NCBI GenBank assembly: GCA_013697465.1 | Contig: JACCWU010000030.1 | Span: 1-5,317, forward strand | Direction: 5' to 3' | Origin: Actinomycetota bacterium | GTDB lineage: Bacteria; Actinomycetota; Thermoleophilia; Gaiellales; Gaiellaceae | DNA: 5,317 nt | Shown here: positions 1 to 5,317 of the stretch, in pieces | Numbering within the stretch: the first letter of the stretch is position 1 | How the letters are laid out: each line of letters starts with the position of its first letter | Translations under genes and position numbers: made by a program | The notes under the pieces: model-generated | The model's input: only the letters and a program-made list of their open reading frames with translations | Databases searched by the model: none | Told to the model about the DNA's origin: nothing

Positions 1-1230
1 GCCGTGCGGATCGTCAGTGGGAGCCCGTGGCACGCGCTCTTCGCCAAGACGCTCTTCATCGATCCGTCCCCCGACGAGCTCGAGAGCTTCGAGCCGGATG
101 CGCTCGTCTTGCACGCCCCCGCCGTGACGGCGACGCCCGACGAGGACGGGACCCGCAGCGGCACGTTCGTCTGCCTGCACCCGACACGCAGGGAGGTCCT
201 GATCGGCGGGACGTTCTACGCCGGCGAGATCAAGAAGTCGATCTTCACGCTCATGAACGACCTGCTGCCGCTCGAAGGCGTGTTTCCCATGCACTGCTCG
301 GCGAACGTGGACGACAACGGCTCGGTCGCGGTCTTCTTCGGGCTTTCCGGCACCGGCAAGACGACGCTGTCGGCGGATCCCGAGCGGCATCTCATCGGCG
401 ACGACGAGCACGGCTGGGGAGGCGAGGGTGTGTTCAACTTCGAGGGCGGGTGCTATGCAAAGGTCATCCGGCTCTCCGCCGAGGCCGAGCCTGAGATCCA
501 CAGGATGACGCGCACGTTCGGCACCGTGCTCGAGAACGTCGTCGCAGACGAGCGTGGCGTGCTCGACCTCGACGACGACTCTAAGACCGAGAACACGCGC
601 GCCGCCTACAAGCTCGAGCAGATCGCGAACGCCCTGCACGAGAAGCGGGCCGGGCATCCGAGCTCGGTCGTCTTCCTCACCGCCGACGCGTTCGGGATCC
701 TCCCGCCGATCGCGCGGCTGACGCGCGACCAGGCGCTGTACTGGTTTCTCTCGGGCTTCACCGCGAAGCTCGCGGGCACCGAGATCGGCGTGCAGGAGCC
801 GCAGCCGACCTTCTCCGCGTGCTTCGGCGCTCCGTTCCTGCCGCAGCCGCCCGCGGTCTACGCGCGCCTGCTCGGGGAGAAGCTCGACCTGCATCGGGCA
901 CGGGTCTGGCTCGTGAACACGGGGTGGACAGGCGGGCCGTACGGGGAGGGTCACCGCATGCCCATCAAGGCGACGCGCGCGCTGCTCGACGCGGCGCTCT
1001 CGGGCGACCTCGACGGGGTGGAGTATCGGAGGGACGAGACGTTCGGCGTCGAGGTCCCCGTCGAGGTCCCCGGAGTAGATTCCGCTCTCCTCGACCCGCG
1101 CTCCACCTGGGCCGATCCGGCTGCCTACGACGCCAAGGCGCATGAGCTCGCACGCATGTTCCGCGACAACTTCACGCGGTTCGCGGACGATGTGGGTGAC
1201 GCGGTCGCGGCGGCCGGCCCGCGCGCCTGA
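1..1230 (+). CDS. pckA: ATP-dependent phosphoenolpyruvate carboxykinase, 5'-partial
   Basis: Converts oxaloacetate plus ATP to phosphoenolpyruvate, CO2 and ADP, the first committed step of gluconeogenesis; cytosolic. The reading frame is open to the left edge, so the GTG at 4 is internal. Bacterial members have about 520-540 residues, so roughly 120-130 N-terminal residues are missing. Numbering from that GTG, the visible motifs are FYAGEIKKS (about 70-78, substrate/metal-binding Tyr and Lys), MHCSANV with His97, the P-loop GLSGTGKTT (113-121), the metal-binding IGDDEHGW (Asp133, Asp134), NTR with Arg199, TADAFGILPP, SGFTAKLAGTE and NTGWTGG...GHRMPIKATR (305-325). All expected catalytic residues in the visible part are present and the C-terminus looks complete. 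The P-loop context and overall pattern match the ATP class, not the GTP class found in many other actinobacteria. The next gene begins 7 bases after the stop. Confidence 0.97.
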   Translation, partial: AVRIVSGSPWHALFAKTLFIDPSPDELESFEPDALVLHAPAVTATPDEDGTRSGTFVCLHPTRREVLIGGTFYAGEIKKSIFTLMNDLLPLEGVFPMHCSANVDDNGSVAVFFGLSGTGKTTLSADPERHLIGDDEHGWGGEGVFNFEGGCYAKVIRLSAEAEPEIHRMTRTFGTVLENVVADERGVLDLDDDSKTENTRAAYKLEQIANALHEKRAGHPSSVVFLTADAFGILPPIARLTRDQALYWFLSGFTAKLAGTEIGVQEPQPTFSACFGAPFLPQPPAVYARLLGEKLDLHRARVWLVNTGWTGGPYGEGHRMPIKATRALLDAALSGDLDGVEYRRDETFGVEVPVEVPGVDSALLDPRSTWADPAAYDAKAHELARMFRDNFTRFADDVGDAVAAAGPRA

Positions 1231-1237
1231 GCCCGAC

Positions 1238-1822
1238 GTGGTCCCCGAGGCTCCACTCGAACGGACCGGAGACGGGCTCATGGCCGCCGGCGAGGGCTGG
1301 TTCGTCCTGAACGCCCGTGAGGCGCGCTGGTTCAAGCGCGGAGGCCAAGGGGTCCAGCCGGGCCTCCAGGGTCGGGGGGACTTCCGGCAGCTCGGAATGG
1401 GCCTCGATGTGCTCGCGCCGGGGGAGCCGATGGCGATGTATCACTGGGAAACCGATCAGGAGGACTTCCTCGTGCTCTCCGGCGAGGCGCTGCTCGTCGT
1501 CGAGGGCGAGGAGCAGCCGCTGCGGCAGTGGGACTTCGTGCACTGCCCGCCCGGGACGAAGCACGTGATCGTCGGGGCCGGAGACGGGCCCTGCGTCGTC
1601 TTCGCCGTCGGCGCGCTGGAGCATCACACCACGGGGGCGCGCGTGGACGGCACCTTGCAGGGGGTCGCGGACTGGGGCGCCTATACGGTGGACGAGGCTG
1701 CGCTCCGGCACGGCGCGGGCGTCGAGGAGGAGACGACCGTCGCGGAGGTCGCTTACGCTCGCTTCCCGAAGCCCGAGCCGACGCCGACGCGCTACCACGA
1801 CGGCTGGCTTCCGAGTGGATGA
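1238..1822 (+). CDS. Small single-domain cupin protein
   Basis: A 194-residue protein with one cupin beta-barrel. Motif 1 reads G-EPMAM-YHWETDQEDFLVLSG, with putative metal ligands His69 and Glu75. Motif 2 reads HCPPGTKHVIVGAG, with His109. The barrel spans roughly residues 50-130, followed by a tail rich in acidic residues, Ala and Pro. The frame is open further upstream to an ATG at 1142 inside pckA. I chose GTG 1238 because VPEAPLERTGDGL resembles the usual N-terminus of this family and because it leaves pckA intact; ATG 1280 is an alternative that would remove this segment. No clear Shine-Dalgarno is visible, so translation may be coupled to pckA termination 7 bases upstream. Cupins of this type bind a divalent metal and may act as an isomerase, a dioxygenase-like enzyme or a ligand sensor; the sequence does not say which. 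No DNA-binding domain is visible. Confidence 0.85.
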   Translation: MVPEAPLERTGDGLMAAGEGWFVLNAREARWFKRGGQGVQPGLQGRGDFRQLGMGLDVLAPGEPMAMYHWETDQEDFLVLSGEALLVVEGEEQPLRQWDFVHCPPGTKHVIVGAGDGPCVVFAVGALEHHTTGARVDGTLQGVADWGAYTVDEAALRHGAGVEEETTVAEVAYARFPKPEPTPTRYHDGWLPSG

Positions 1823-1861
1823 TGCTCGCCGCGCGGTGCACAACGGGTCCTTAACGCCGAT

Positions 1862-1879
1862 TCTCACGTTGCTCTCAGA
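1862..1879 (+). promoter_or_regulatory. Direct repeat TCTCACG-N4-TCTCAGA, possible response-regulator site
   Basis: Two 7-mers, TCTCACG (1862-1868) and TCTCAGA (1873-1879), start exactly 11 bp apart, one helical turn. They lie in the 69-bp gap between the cupin gene and the secreted metallopeptidase gene. This geometry is typical of OmpR/PhoB-family response regulators, for example the actinobacterial PhoP-type site with a 7-mer, 4-bp spacer and 7-mer. A weaker third copy, CCAGGCA, follows at the same pitch (1884-1890). I see no convincing -10/-35 pair in this gap, so it is unclear whether the site would activate or repress. Regulatory function is inferred from spacing alone. Confidence 0.35.
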
Positions 1880-1891
1880 GTTCCCAGGCAT

Positions 1892-2971
1892 ATGAGCCGG
1901 GTGGCGTTCCCACGCGGGCTCCGCTCCCTCGTCACAGCCGTCGCGCTCGGGTTGTTCTCGGCGTTCGCTCTGGGCGCGGCCGAGAGAGCTTCGGTCGCAG
2001 CTCCGGGCTCGCCCGCGCTCGCGCGCTCGCTCGAGGGTCGCGTCACACCACTTCGGCTGAACAGGCTCGCTCAGGCCGCGATCGAGTGGCGGGGAGGGCC
2101 GATCGTGACCTCGACCGGCGAGACGGTGACCGTCTTCGTCTCCGACGCCTTCGCCTCCGAGGTCGTGACTCCGGAGAGCTGGGCCGAGTTTCTCGCCGGG
2201 CTCGTGCACGGCTCCGAGCTGTCGGCGCTCGAGACTCGCATCGCACCGCTGTCCGAGGTTCGGCAGATCTGCGGCGCTCGCGCCCTCGGCTGCTACTCGC
2301 GCAACCGGGCGATCTCGATCGGCGAGACGCTCCCGGACGGGACGACGGCGGAGGAGGTGATCCGTCACGAGTACGGCCACCACATCGCGCTCTACCGCTC
2401 GAACGAGCCTTGGCGGGCGATCGAGTGGGGCCCGAAGAGGTGGGCGTCGGCCGCGAACATCTGCGCGCGGGTCACGCACAAGGAGGCGTTCCCCGGCGAC
2501 CAGGGCTCGAACTACACCCGGAACCCCGGCGAGGCCTGGGCGGAGGTGTATCGCCTCATGGACGAGCGGAAAGCCGGAGTCGCCACTGGGACCTGGCAGA
2601 CCGTCGCGCCGACCTTCTACCCGGACGACGCTGCACTCGAAGCAGCGGAACAGGACGTCATCGCCCCGTGGACGGCGGGCGAGAAGCTCGTCGTGCGCCG
2701 CAACCTCACGAGGAAGGGCCAGGTCTGGTGGATCCCGGTATCGACCCCGCTGGACGGCTCGCTCTCGATCACCGTCACCGTGCCGAGGGGCGGCCTGCAC
2801 GAGGCCGCGCTCGTGGCCGCAAACCGCCGTACCGTCCTCCAGCGGACGCAGTGGTCGGGTGTGAGGCAGAGGAGCGTCTCGCGCAGCGTCTGCGGGCAGC
2901 GCTCGCTCTACGTGAAGGTGACGCAGAAGGGCACCTTCGGAGGGGTAACGGTCGCCGTCTCGCGTCCCTGA
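1892..2971 (+). CDS. Secreted HExxH zinc metallopeptidase (putative)
   Basis: A 359-residue protein. Residues 1-30 form a signal peptide: basic RGLR, the hydrophobic core LVTAVALGLFSAFALG, then Ala-rich cleavage sites near 30 or 37. It is therefore exported. The catalytic signature is HEYGHH at 159-164 (zinc ligands His159 and His163, base Glu160). NPGEAWAEVYRLM at 211-223 supplies a plausible third ligand (Glu214 or Glu218), the gluzincin-style arrangement. Cys127 and Cys134 flank a short loop and could form a disulfide. From about residue 262, Gly-spaced strands (GQVWWIPVSTPLDGSLSITV ... GGVTVAVSRP) resemble a pre-peptidase-C-terminal-like beta-sandwich; this is a pattern-based guess. Start ATG 1892 gives a proper signal peptide; only a weak AGG (1886-1888) precedes it, so initiation may be poor or leaderless. 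I do not recognise a named family, and the substrate is unknown. The following gene has its own promoter, so this is probably a single-gene unit. Confidence 0.85.
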   Translation: MSRVAFPRGLRSLVTAVALGLFSAFALGAAERASVAAPGSPALARSLEGRVTPLRLNRLAQAAIEWRGGPIVTSTGETVTVFVSDAFASEVVTPESWAEFLAGLVHGSELSALETRIAPLSEVRQICGARALGCYSRNRAISIGETLPDGTTAEEVIRHEYGHHIALYRSNEPWRAIEWGPKRWASAANICARVTHKEAFPGDQGSNYTRNPGEAWAEVYRLMDERKAGVATGTWQTVAPTFYPDDAALEAAEQDVIAPWTAGEKLVVRRNLTRKGQVWWIPVSTPLDGSLSITVTVPRGGLHEAALVAANRRTVLQRTQWSGVRQRSVSRSVCGQRSLYVKVTQKGTFGGVTVAVSRP

Positions 2972-2983
2972 CCGAGTGGGCGA

Positions 2984-3013
2984 TTGACCTCGCCGCCGCG
3001 CCCGGCGTAGGGT
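2984..3013 (+). promoter_or_regulatory. Sigma-70-like promoter for the 149-residue protein gene
   Basis: TTGACC (2984-2989) matches the -35 consensus at five of six positions. After 18 bp comes TAGGGT (3008-3013), which keeps the TAnnnT core of actinobacterial -10 boxes. Transcription would start near 3020, giving a leader of about 30 bases that contains the GGGAGG ribosome binding site. It sits in the 78-bp gap after the metallopeptidase gene. Confidence 0.55.
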
Positions 3014-3038
3014 GGTCGCGGTATCGACCCTCGAAGAC

Positions 3039-3044
3039 GGGAGG
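3039..3044 (+). promoter_or_regulatory. Strong Shine-Dalgarno GGGAGG
   Basis: GGGAGG lies 5 bases before ATG 3050 and fixes the start of the 149-residue protein. It is the clearest ribosome binding site in the window; the neighbouring genes have weak or no such sites. Confidence 0.75.
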
Positions 3045-3049
3045 CGGTT

Positions 3050-3499
3050 ATGAAGGGAAGGGGTTTGCGACCGAGCCCCGCGCTCGTGGTCGCGATCATC
3101 GCGTTGTTCGTCGCGCTCGGGGGCACTGCGGGGGCCGTGATGACGCAGGTGCCACTCGCGAAGCGGGCGCTCGTCGCCGACAACGCGAAGAAGCTCGGCG
3201 GCAAGACGCTCGGACAGGTCGCGGCGCAAGCTGCCGCAGCTCCCGGGCCCGCGAGCACAGCCGCCGGGCTCGTGAGCATAAAGACCTCGAGCGCGACGAT
3301 CGCCGCGGATGGCGGGGGCGAGTTTACGATCGCGTGCGACGCGGGTCAGAGGGTCGTGGGCGGTGGGTTCTCGTCGGACGCGGTCGTCTTCAACCTGGAC
3401 TCGCATCCGTCGAACGACTCGACCTGGCGCCTGTATCTATTCAACGGCTCGAGCTCAGCGGCAGCGCCGGTGACCATCTACGCGACCTGCATCCGTTAG
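3050..3499 (+). CDS. Exported/membrane-anchored protein with the VALGGT-type N-terminus
   Basis: A 149-residue protein of unknown function. Residues 9-30 (ALVVAIIALFVALGGT followed by AGAV) form one hydrophobic segment after a basic start (MKGRGLR), acting as a signal peptide or membrane anchor. Residues 34-58 (PLAKRALVADNAKKLGGKT...) carry the A-DNA-KLGG-K pattern I associate with a large paralogous family in Thermoleophilia. An Ala/Pro/Gly linker (58-72) leads to a C-terminal beta-rich domain with CDAGQRVVGGGF (96-107) and a terminal YATCIR. Cys96 and Cys147 are the only cysteines and probably pair outside the membrane. The start is fixed by GGGAGG 5 bases upstream, and a TTGACC/TAGGGT promoter precedes it. 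The stop at 3497-3499 lies at the very edge of a decayed insertion sequence, and no terminator hairpin is visible. Family assignment is from memory of the motif; no biochemical role can be given. Confidence 0.85.
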   Translation: MKGRGLRPSPALVVAIIALFVALGGTAGAVMTQVPLAKRALVADNAKKLGGKTLGQVAAQAAAAPGPASTAAGLVSIKTSSATIAADGGGEFTIACDAGQRVVGGGFSSDAVVFNLDSHPSNDSTWRLYLFNGSSSAAAPVTIYATCIR

Positions 3500-3503
3500 C
3501 TGT

Positions 3504-3512
3504 ACTGATCGC
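3504..3512 (+). repeat. Left terminal inverted repeat core of the IS481-type element
   Basis: ACTGATCGC is matched exactly by the reverse complement at 4484-4492. It lies 5 bases after the stop codon of the upstream gene and overlaps the position where the transposase C-terminus (PHHAIS) is encoded on the other strand. Confidence 0.5.
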
Positions 3513-4470
3513 ATGATGAGGCCCGGGACTTGGCGGTTGTACCACCTGAGGTAGCCGGGGAGCGCTTTGGCGCGGTGGCTGCTGGTGGAATAGGCAACGC
3601 GGTAGAGCCCACTCGCGCAGGAGCGTCTTGATCAGCGCTTCCGCCTTCTCCGTTCGTGTAGGGCAGTAGGGGCCCCGTTAGCGGCGATCGAGACGAGCCC
3701 GAGACAAGTGTCGCGTCAGAGGTCGGAGTGGTAGGCCTTGGCGTTGTCCGGGCATGAAACTGCGTCCGGCCTCACCGTGAGCATCCGTGCTCCCGGGATT
3801 TGCGCTTCGCTTCGTCGGTTACCCGCACCCACGCCAGCAATCGCAAAGGAGAGCGCCCGCCGCCACTTGACTTTCATCCGTCAATCAGCACGCGCTCGAC
3901 CGTGATCCCTGCCCGGTGTACCAGCCGAACGCGCGGCGCAAGAAGGTGGCGGGAGCGGTTGATCCCGTCTTGGGTGCGCTTTGCCGATCTCCCAGAAGCG
4001 CCCGAGCTTCTTCGTGTCGACGTGCAGGAGTCCGCCGGGGCCGCTCTCACTCGTAGCGCGCGCGCCGATCGCTTGTCGGCCTCGGGAGCCGCGAGCAGTC
4101 CGCCCGGCGCAGCACGTTGCCAACGGTGGCGGCGGGACGCTCCGCGATCGTGGCGATCACCGCCGCCGCCCGAGCCCTCGGGCCAGCGGAGGATCGCTGC
4201 TCGGCCTCGGGAGCGAGCCGGCGCGATTGCCGGCGCGGCCTCGAGCGTCGATCGGCGAGCACTTGCCAAGGCACCGCCCGGAAAGCGTCGCCGGAGCGGA
4301 CAGCCGGTCGCGCGGCTGACACCGCAGGCGGCCGCGTCCGCCTGCGGACTCTTCCCCGCAACGAATGGAGCGCGACTCGAACGAGAAACGCATCCGCCTG
4401 GGCGGGAAAAGCTCCCTCACGCATCTGGGCCTCCCTTCGCGAGCTTGGCCTTGGTCGACCACAAGGCTGC
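3505..4470 (-). pseudogene. IS481-family transposase (DDE/rve integrase), multiply frameshifted
   Basis: Fragments appear in family order on the - strand. TKAKLAK (about 4440-4455) is the N-terminus. AAACGVSRATG (about 4300-4335) is the helix-turn-helix. VLADRRSRPRRQSRRLAPE (about 4200-4270) and TVGNVLRRADCSRLPRPTSD (about 4070-4125) form the linker and second helical region. GGLLHVDTKKLGRF (about 3995-4035) contains the first catalytic Asp. DGINRSRH, then FLRRAFGWYTGQG and GITVERVLID (3880-3944), lead to the second Asp. DNAKAYHSD (3722-3748) completes that motif. GPYCPTRTEKAEALIKTLL (about 3615-3675) holds the catalytic Glu. YRVAYSTSSHRAKALPGYL then RWYNR (about 3535-3604) and PHHAIS (about 3504-3521) are the C-terminus. 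Consecutive pieces switch frame at least six times, and stops occur in every frame. Relative to intact relatives, about 30-40 codons appear missing at about 3945, and a block of about 131 bp is inserted at 3749-3879. A functional protein is not possible; a programmed frameshift would not explain this many changes. Confidence 0.9.
3746..3879 (-). repeat. Small insertion of about 131 bp inside the transposase pseudogene, MITE-like
   Basis: On the - strand, the expected contiguous VERVLIDNAKAYHSD motif is split. VERVLID ends with GAC at 3880-3882 and DNAKAYHSD begins with GAC at 3746-3748. The block between them starts GGATGAAAG and ends TTTCATGCCCG, so it has short imperfect inverted ends (GGATGAAA against GGCATGAAA). 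The GAC on both sides could be a 3-bp target duplication. It contains a small hairpin, GAGCA-TCCG-TGCTC, at 3779-3792. Its translations do not match the transposase family or anything else I recognise. Its status as a mobile block is inferred; alternatives are a filler duplication or a recombination scar. Confidence 0.4.
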
Positions 4471-4483
4471 CCGAGGTCCTGAC

Positions 4484-4492
4484 GCGATCAGT
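4484..4492 (-). repeat. Right terminal inverted repeat core of the IS481-type element
   Basis: GCGATCAGT on the + strand is the exact reverse complement of the ACTGATCGC core at the left end. It lies just upstream of the transposase N-terminus, where the IS481 right end is expected. The distance between the cores gives an element of about 990 bp. Confidence 0.5.
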
Positions 4493-4559
4493 TGTCTCGC
4501 CGGTATGCGGTTACTCCACCTAGACGCTATGGCGGTATCTGAATCAGGACTAATGATCG

Positions 4560-4589
4560 TCGACCAGTGGATGGTGAGCTTGGGATAAT
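4560..4589 (+). promoter_or_regulatory. Extended -10 promoter for leaderless glycosyltransferase mRNA
   Basis: GATAAT (4584-4589) matches TATAAT at five of six positions and is preceded by TG one base away (TGG, 4581-4583), forming an extended -10. TCGACC (4560-4565), 18 bp upstream, matches four of six -35 bases. The hexamer occupies exactly -12 to -7 relative to the A of ATG 4596, so transcription would start at or beside the start codon. The 90 bp between the insertion-sequence end and this ATG hold nothing else I can identify. Confidence 0.6.
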
Positions 4590-4595
4590 GGGAAC

Positions 4596-5317
4596 ATGAG
4601 CAAGGCTGCGCCGCTCGTCAGCGTGCTCACCCCGGTGCACAACGGCGCGCAGTACATCGAGGAATGCATGACGAGCGTTGTGCGACAGACCTATGCGAAC
4701 TGGTCATTCACGGTTGTCGACAACTGCAGCACGGATGCGACACCCGATCTGGTTGAGCGACACGTGAGCGAGGACTCGCGCATTCGACACCTGCGGTTCG
4801 AGGAGTTCGTCGACGCGACGGAGAACCACAACCGCGCGGTCGCAGCGATGGACGGCGAGAGTGTCTACTGCAAGTTCGTCCAGGGGGACGACTGGCTCTT
4901 TCCCGACTGCCTCGAGCGCATGGTGGCGCGCGCGGAGTCGTCGCCGTCCATCGGCATCGTCGGGTCGTATCGGCTGCACCAGGACACGGTCGACCTCGTC
5001 GGCTTGCCGTACGAGACGACCTGCGCGGACGGGCGGGACGTTCTCCGACAGGCGCTGCTGGGCGGCCCTTACGTGACGGGAGCGCCCACCGCGACGCTGC
5101 TCCGTTCGGACCTCGTTCGGCTACGAACGCCCTTCTTTGACGACCGCTTCTGGCACAGCGACACGGAGGCGGTCTACTGGCTGCTGACGCAGTCGGACTT
5201 CGGTTACGTCCACCAGGTACTGACGTTCGCGCGAGCGCAGGCGGGCGCTCGCTCCGCGCATGCCCGGCGGATCAACACCTCCGGCCCCGAAAACATCCGA
5301 TTCCTCCTGCGCTACGG
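4596..5317 (+). CDS. Family 2 glycosyltransferase (GT-A fold), 3'-partial
   Basis: Transfers a sugar from a nucleotide-sugar donor onto a growing polysaccharide or glycolipid at the cytoplasmic face of the membrane; donor and acceptor are unknown. The 240 visible residues contain the GT2 N-terminal core PLVSVLTPVHNGAQYIEEC (6-24) with SVVRQTY. The nucleotide-binding DNCSTDAT is at 42-49, NHNRAV follows near 75, and the metal-binding DxD-like motif QGDDWLFPDCL is at 96-106. GAPTATLLRSD precedes the acceptor-side motif FWHSDTEAVYWLL (185-197), where Asp189/Glu191 correspond to the ED catalytic-base region. The gene runs off the right edge, so C-terminal membrane segments or extra domains cannot be judged. 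ATG 4596 is the only reasonable start because an in-frame TGA lies at 4575-4577. There is little room for a ribosome binding site (GGGA ends 2 bases before the ATG), consistent with leaderless expression. It is probably the first gene of a cell-surface glycan cluster to the right. Confidence 0.93.
   Translation, partial: MSKAAPLVSVLTPVHNGAQYIEECMTSVVRQTYANWSFTVVDNCSTDATPDLVERHVSEDSRIRHLRFEEFVDATENHNRAVAAMDGESVYCKFVQGDDWLFPDCLERMVARAESSPSIGIVGSYRLHQDTVDLVGLPYETTCADGRDVLRQALLGGPYVTGAPTATLLRSDLVRLRTPFFDDRFWHSDTEAVYWLLTQSDFGYVHQVLTFARAQAGARSAHARRINTSGPENIRFLLRY

Larger units (their letters stand above)
3501..4494 (-). mobile_element. Degraded IS481-family insertion sequence
   Basis: An element of about 1 kb, the usual IS481 size, fills the gap between the 149-residue protein gene and the glycosyltransferase gene. 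Its transposase, on the - strand, is broken but traceable end to end. The ends carry an imperfect inverted repeat: ACTGATCGC at 3504-3512 and its reverse complement at 4484-4492, with degenerate similarity continuing inwards (ATGATGAGGCCCGGG against GTCAGGACCTCGGG). The left end begins with TGT (3501-3503), typical of IS481 ends; the right end does not clearly match there. No target-site duplication is evident, consistent with age. The exact outer boundaries are uncertain by several bases. The element cannot move by itself because its transposase is destroyed. Confidence 0.8.

Noticed and set aside
1142..1237. Upstream ATG start for the cupin gene inside pckA
   Set aside because: The extra residues (MSSHACSATTSRG...) are a shadow translation of the pckA C-terminus and lack cupin-family character; GTG 1238 fits better.
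1823..1850. GC palindrome CCGCGCGG as a terminator after the cupin gene
   Set aside because: Too short, with no loop and no following T-run, so it is not a credible intrinsic terminator.
1172..3406. 744-codon open frame on the - strand
   Set aside because: It is antisense to the cupin, metallopeptidase and 149-residue genes, all of which have clear motifs. Its translation is Arg/Pro-rich low-complexity sequence typical of a GC-rich shadow frame.
2086..3516. 476-codon open frame on the + strand
   Set aside because: Arg/Gly-rich out-of-frame reading of the metallopeptidase and the following gene; it has no recognisable domain.
3580..3620. tRNA-like stretch (CTGGTGGAATAGGCAACGCGGTAGAGCCC)
   Set aside because: Superficially like a leucine tRNA D-arm, but no acceptor or T-arm pairing is visible. 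The reverse strand encodes the transposase segment YRVAYSTSSHR here.
3716..3877. Small - strand ORF starting ATGAAAGTCAAG and ending after DNAKAYHSDL
   Set aside because: It fuses the inserted block to the transposase remnant; no ribosome binding site or recognisable protein. The opening arises from GC-rich composition.
3800..4588. 262-codon open frame on the + strand in the gap region
   Set aside because: It reads antisense through the transposase remnant and its end. Composition is Arg/Ala/Pro-rich and no motif is present, whereas the - strand carries ordered IS481 motifs.
1..5317. CRISPR array, phage attachment site, riboswitch or rRNA/tRNA genes
   Set aside because: Scanning by eye showed no regularly spaced repeats, no conserved riboswitch core and no structural RNA signature.

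Overview
The window is high-GC bacterial DNA. It most likely comes from an actinomycete of the Thermoleophilia type (Gaiellales/Solirubrobacterales). This placement is an inference. It rests on the small exported protein at 3050-3499, whose N-terminus (ALVVAIIALFVALGGT) I associate with that class, and on the pairing of an ATP-type PEP carboxykinase with strongly GC-biased codons.

Region 1-1822 holds metabolic genes on the + strand. The C-terminal three quarters of pckA (ATP-dependent phosphoenolpyruvate carboxykinase) is cut by the left edge. Only 7 bases after its stop lies a small single-domain cupin, probably co-transcribed. Region 1823-3499 holds two exported proteins on the + strand. 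The first is a secreted HExxH metallopeptidase with a C-terminal beta-rich domain, preceded by an 11-bp-phased TCTCA direct repeat. The second is a 149-residue membrane-anchored or exported protein with its own recognisable promoter and a strong ribosome binding site.

Region 3500-4495 looks intergenic but is a dead IS481-family insertion sequence on the - strand. Its transposase can be followed from the N-terminus to the C-terminus across all three - strand frames. It has at least six frame switches, an internal deletion, stop codons, and an extra block of about 131 bp inserted at the second catalytic aspartate. Imperfect inverted repeats (core ACTGATCGC) mark its ends, and the left end abuts the stop codon of the 149-residue gene. 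Region 4496-5317 carries an extended -10 promoter placed exactly for leaderless transcription, followed by a family 2 glycosyltransferase that runs off the right edge.

The genes do not form one pathway: a gluconeogenic unit, two envelope or secreted proteins and a glycan-synthesis gene sit side by side, separated by a decayed transposon. I see no evidence for a novel multi-gene system. The most unusual items are the nested block inside the dead transposase, the leaderless promoter and the two poorly described exported proteins.
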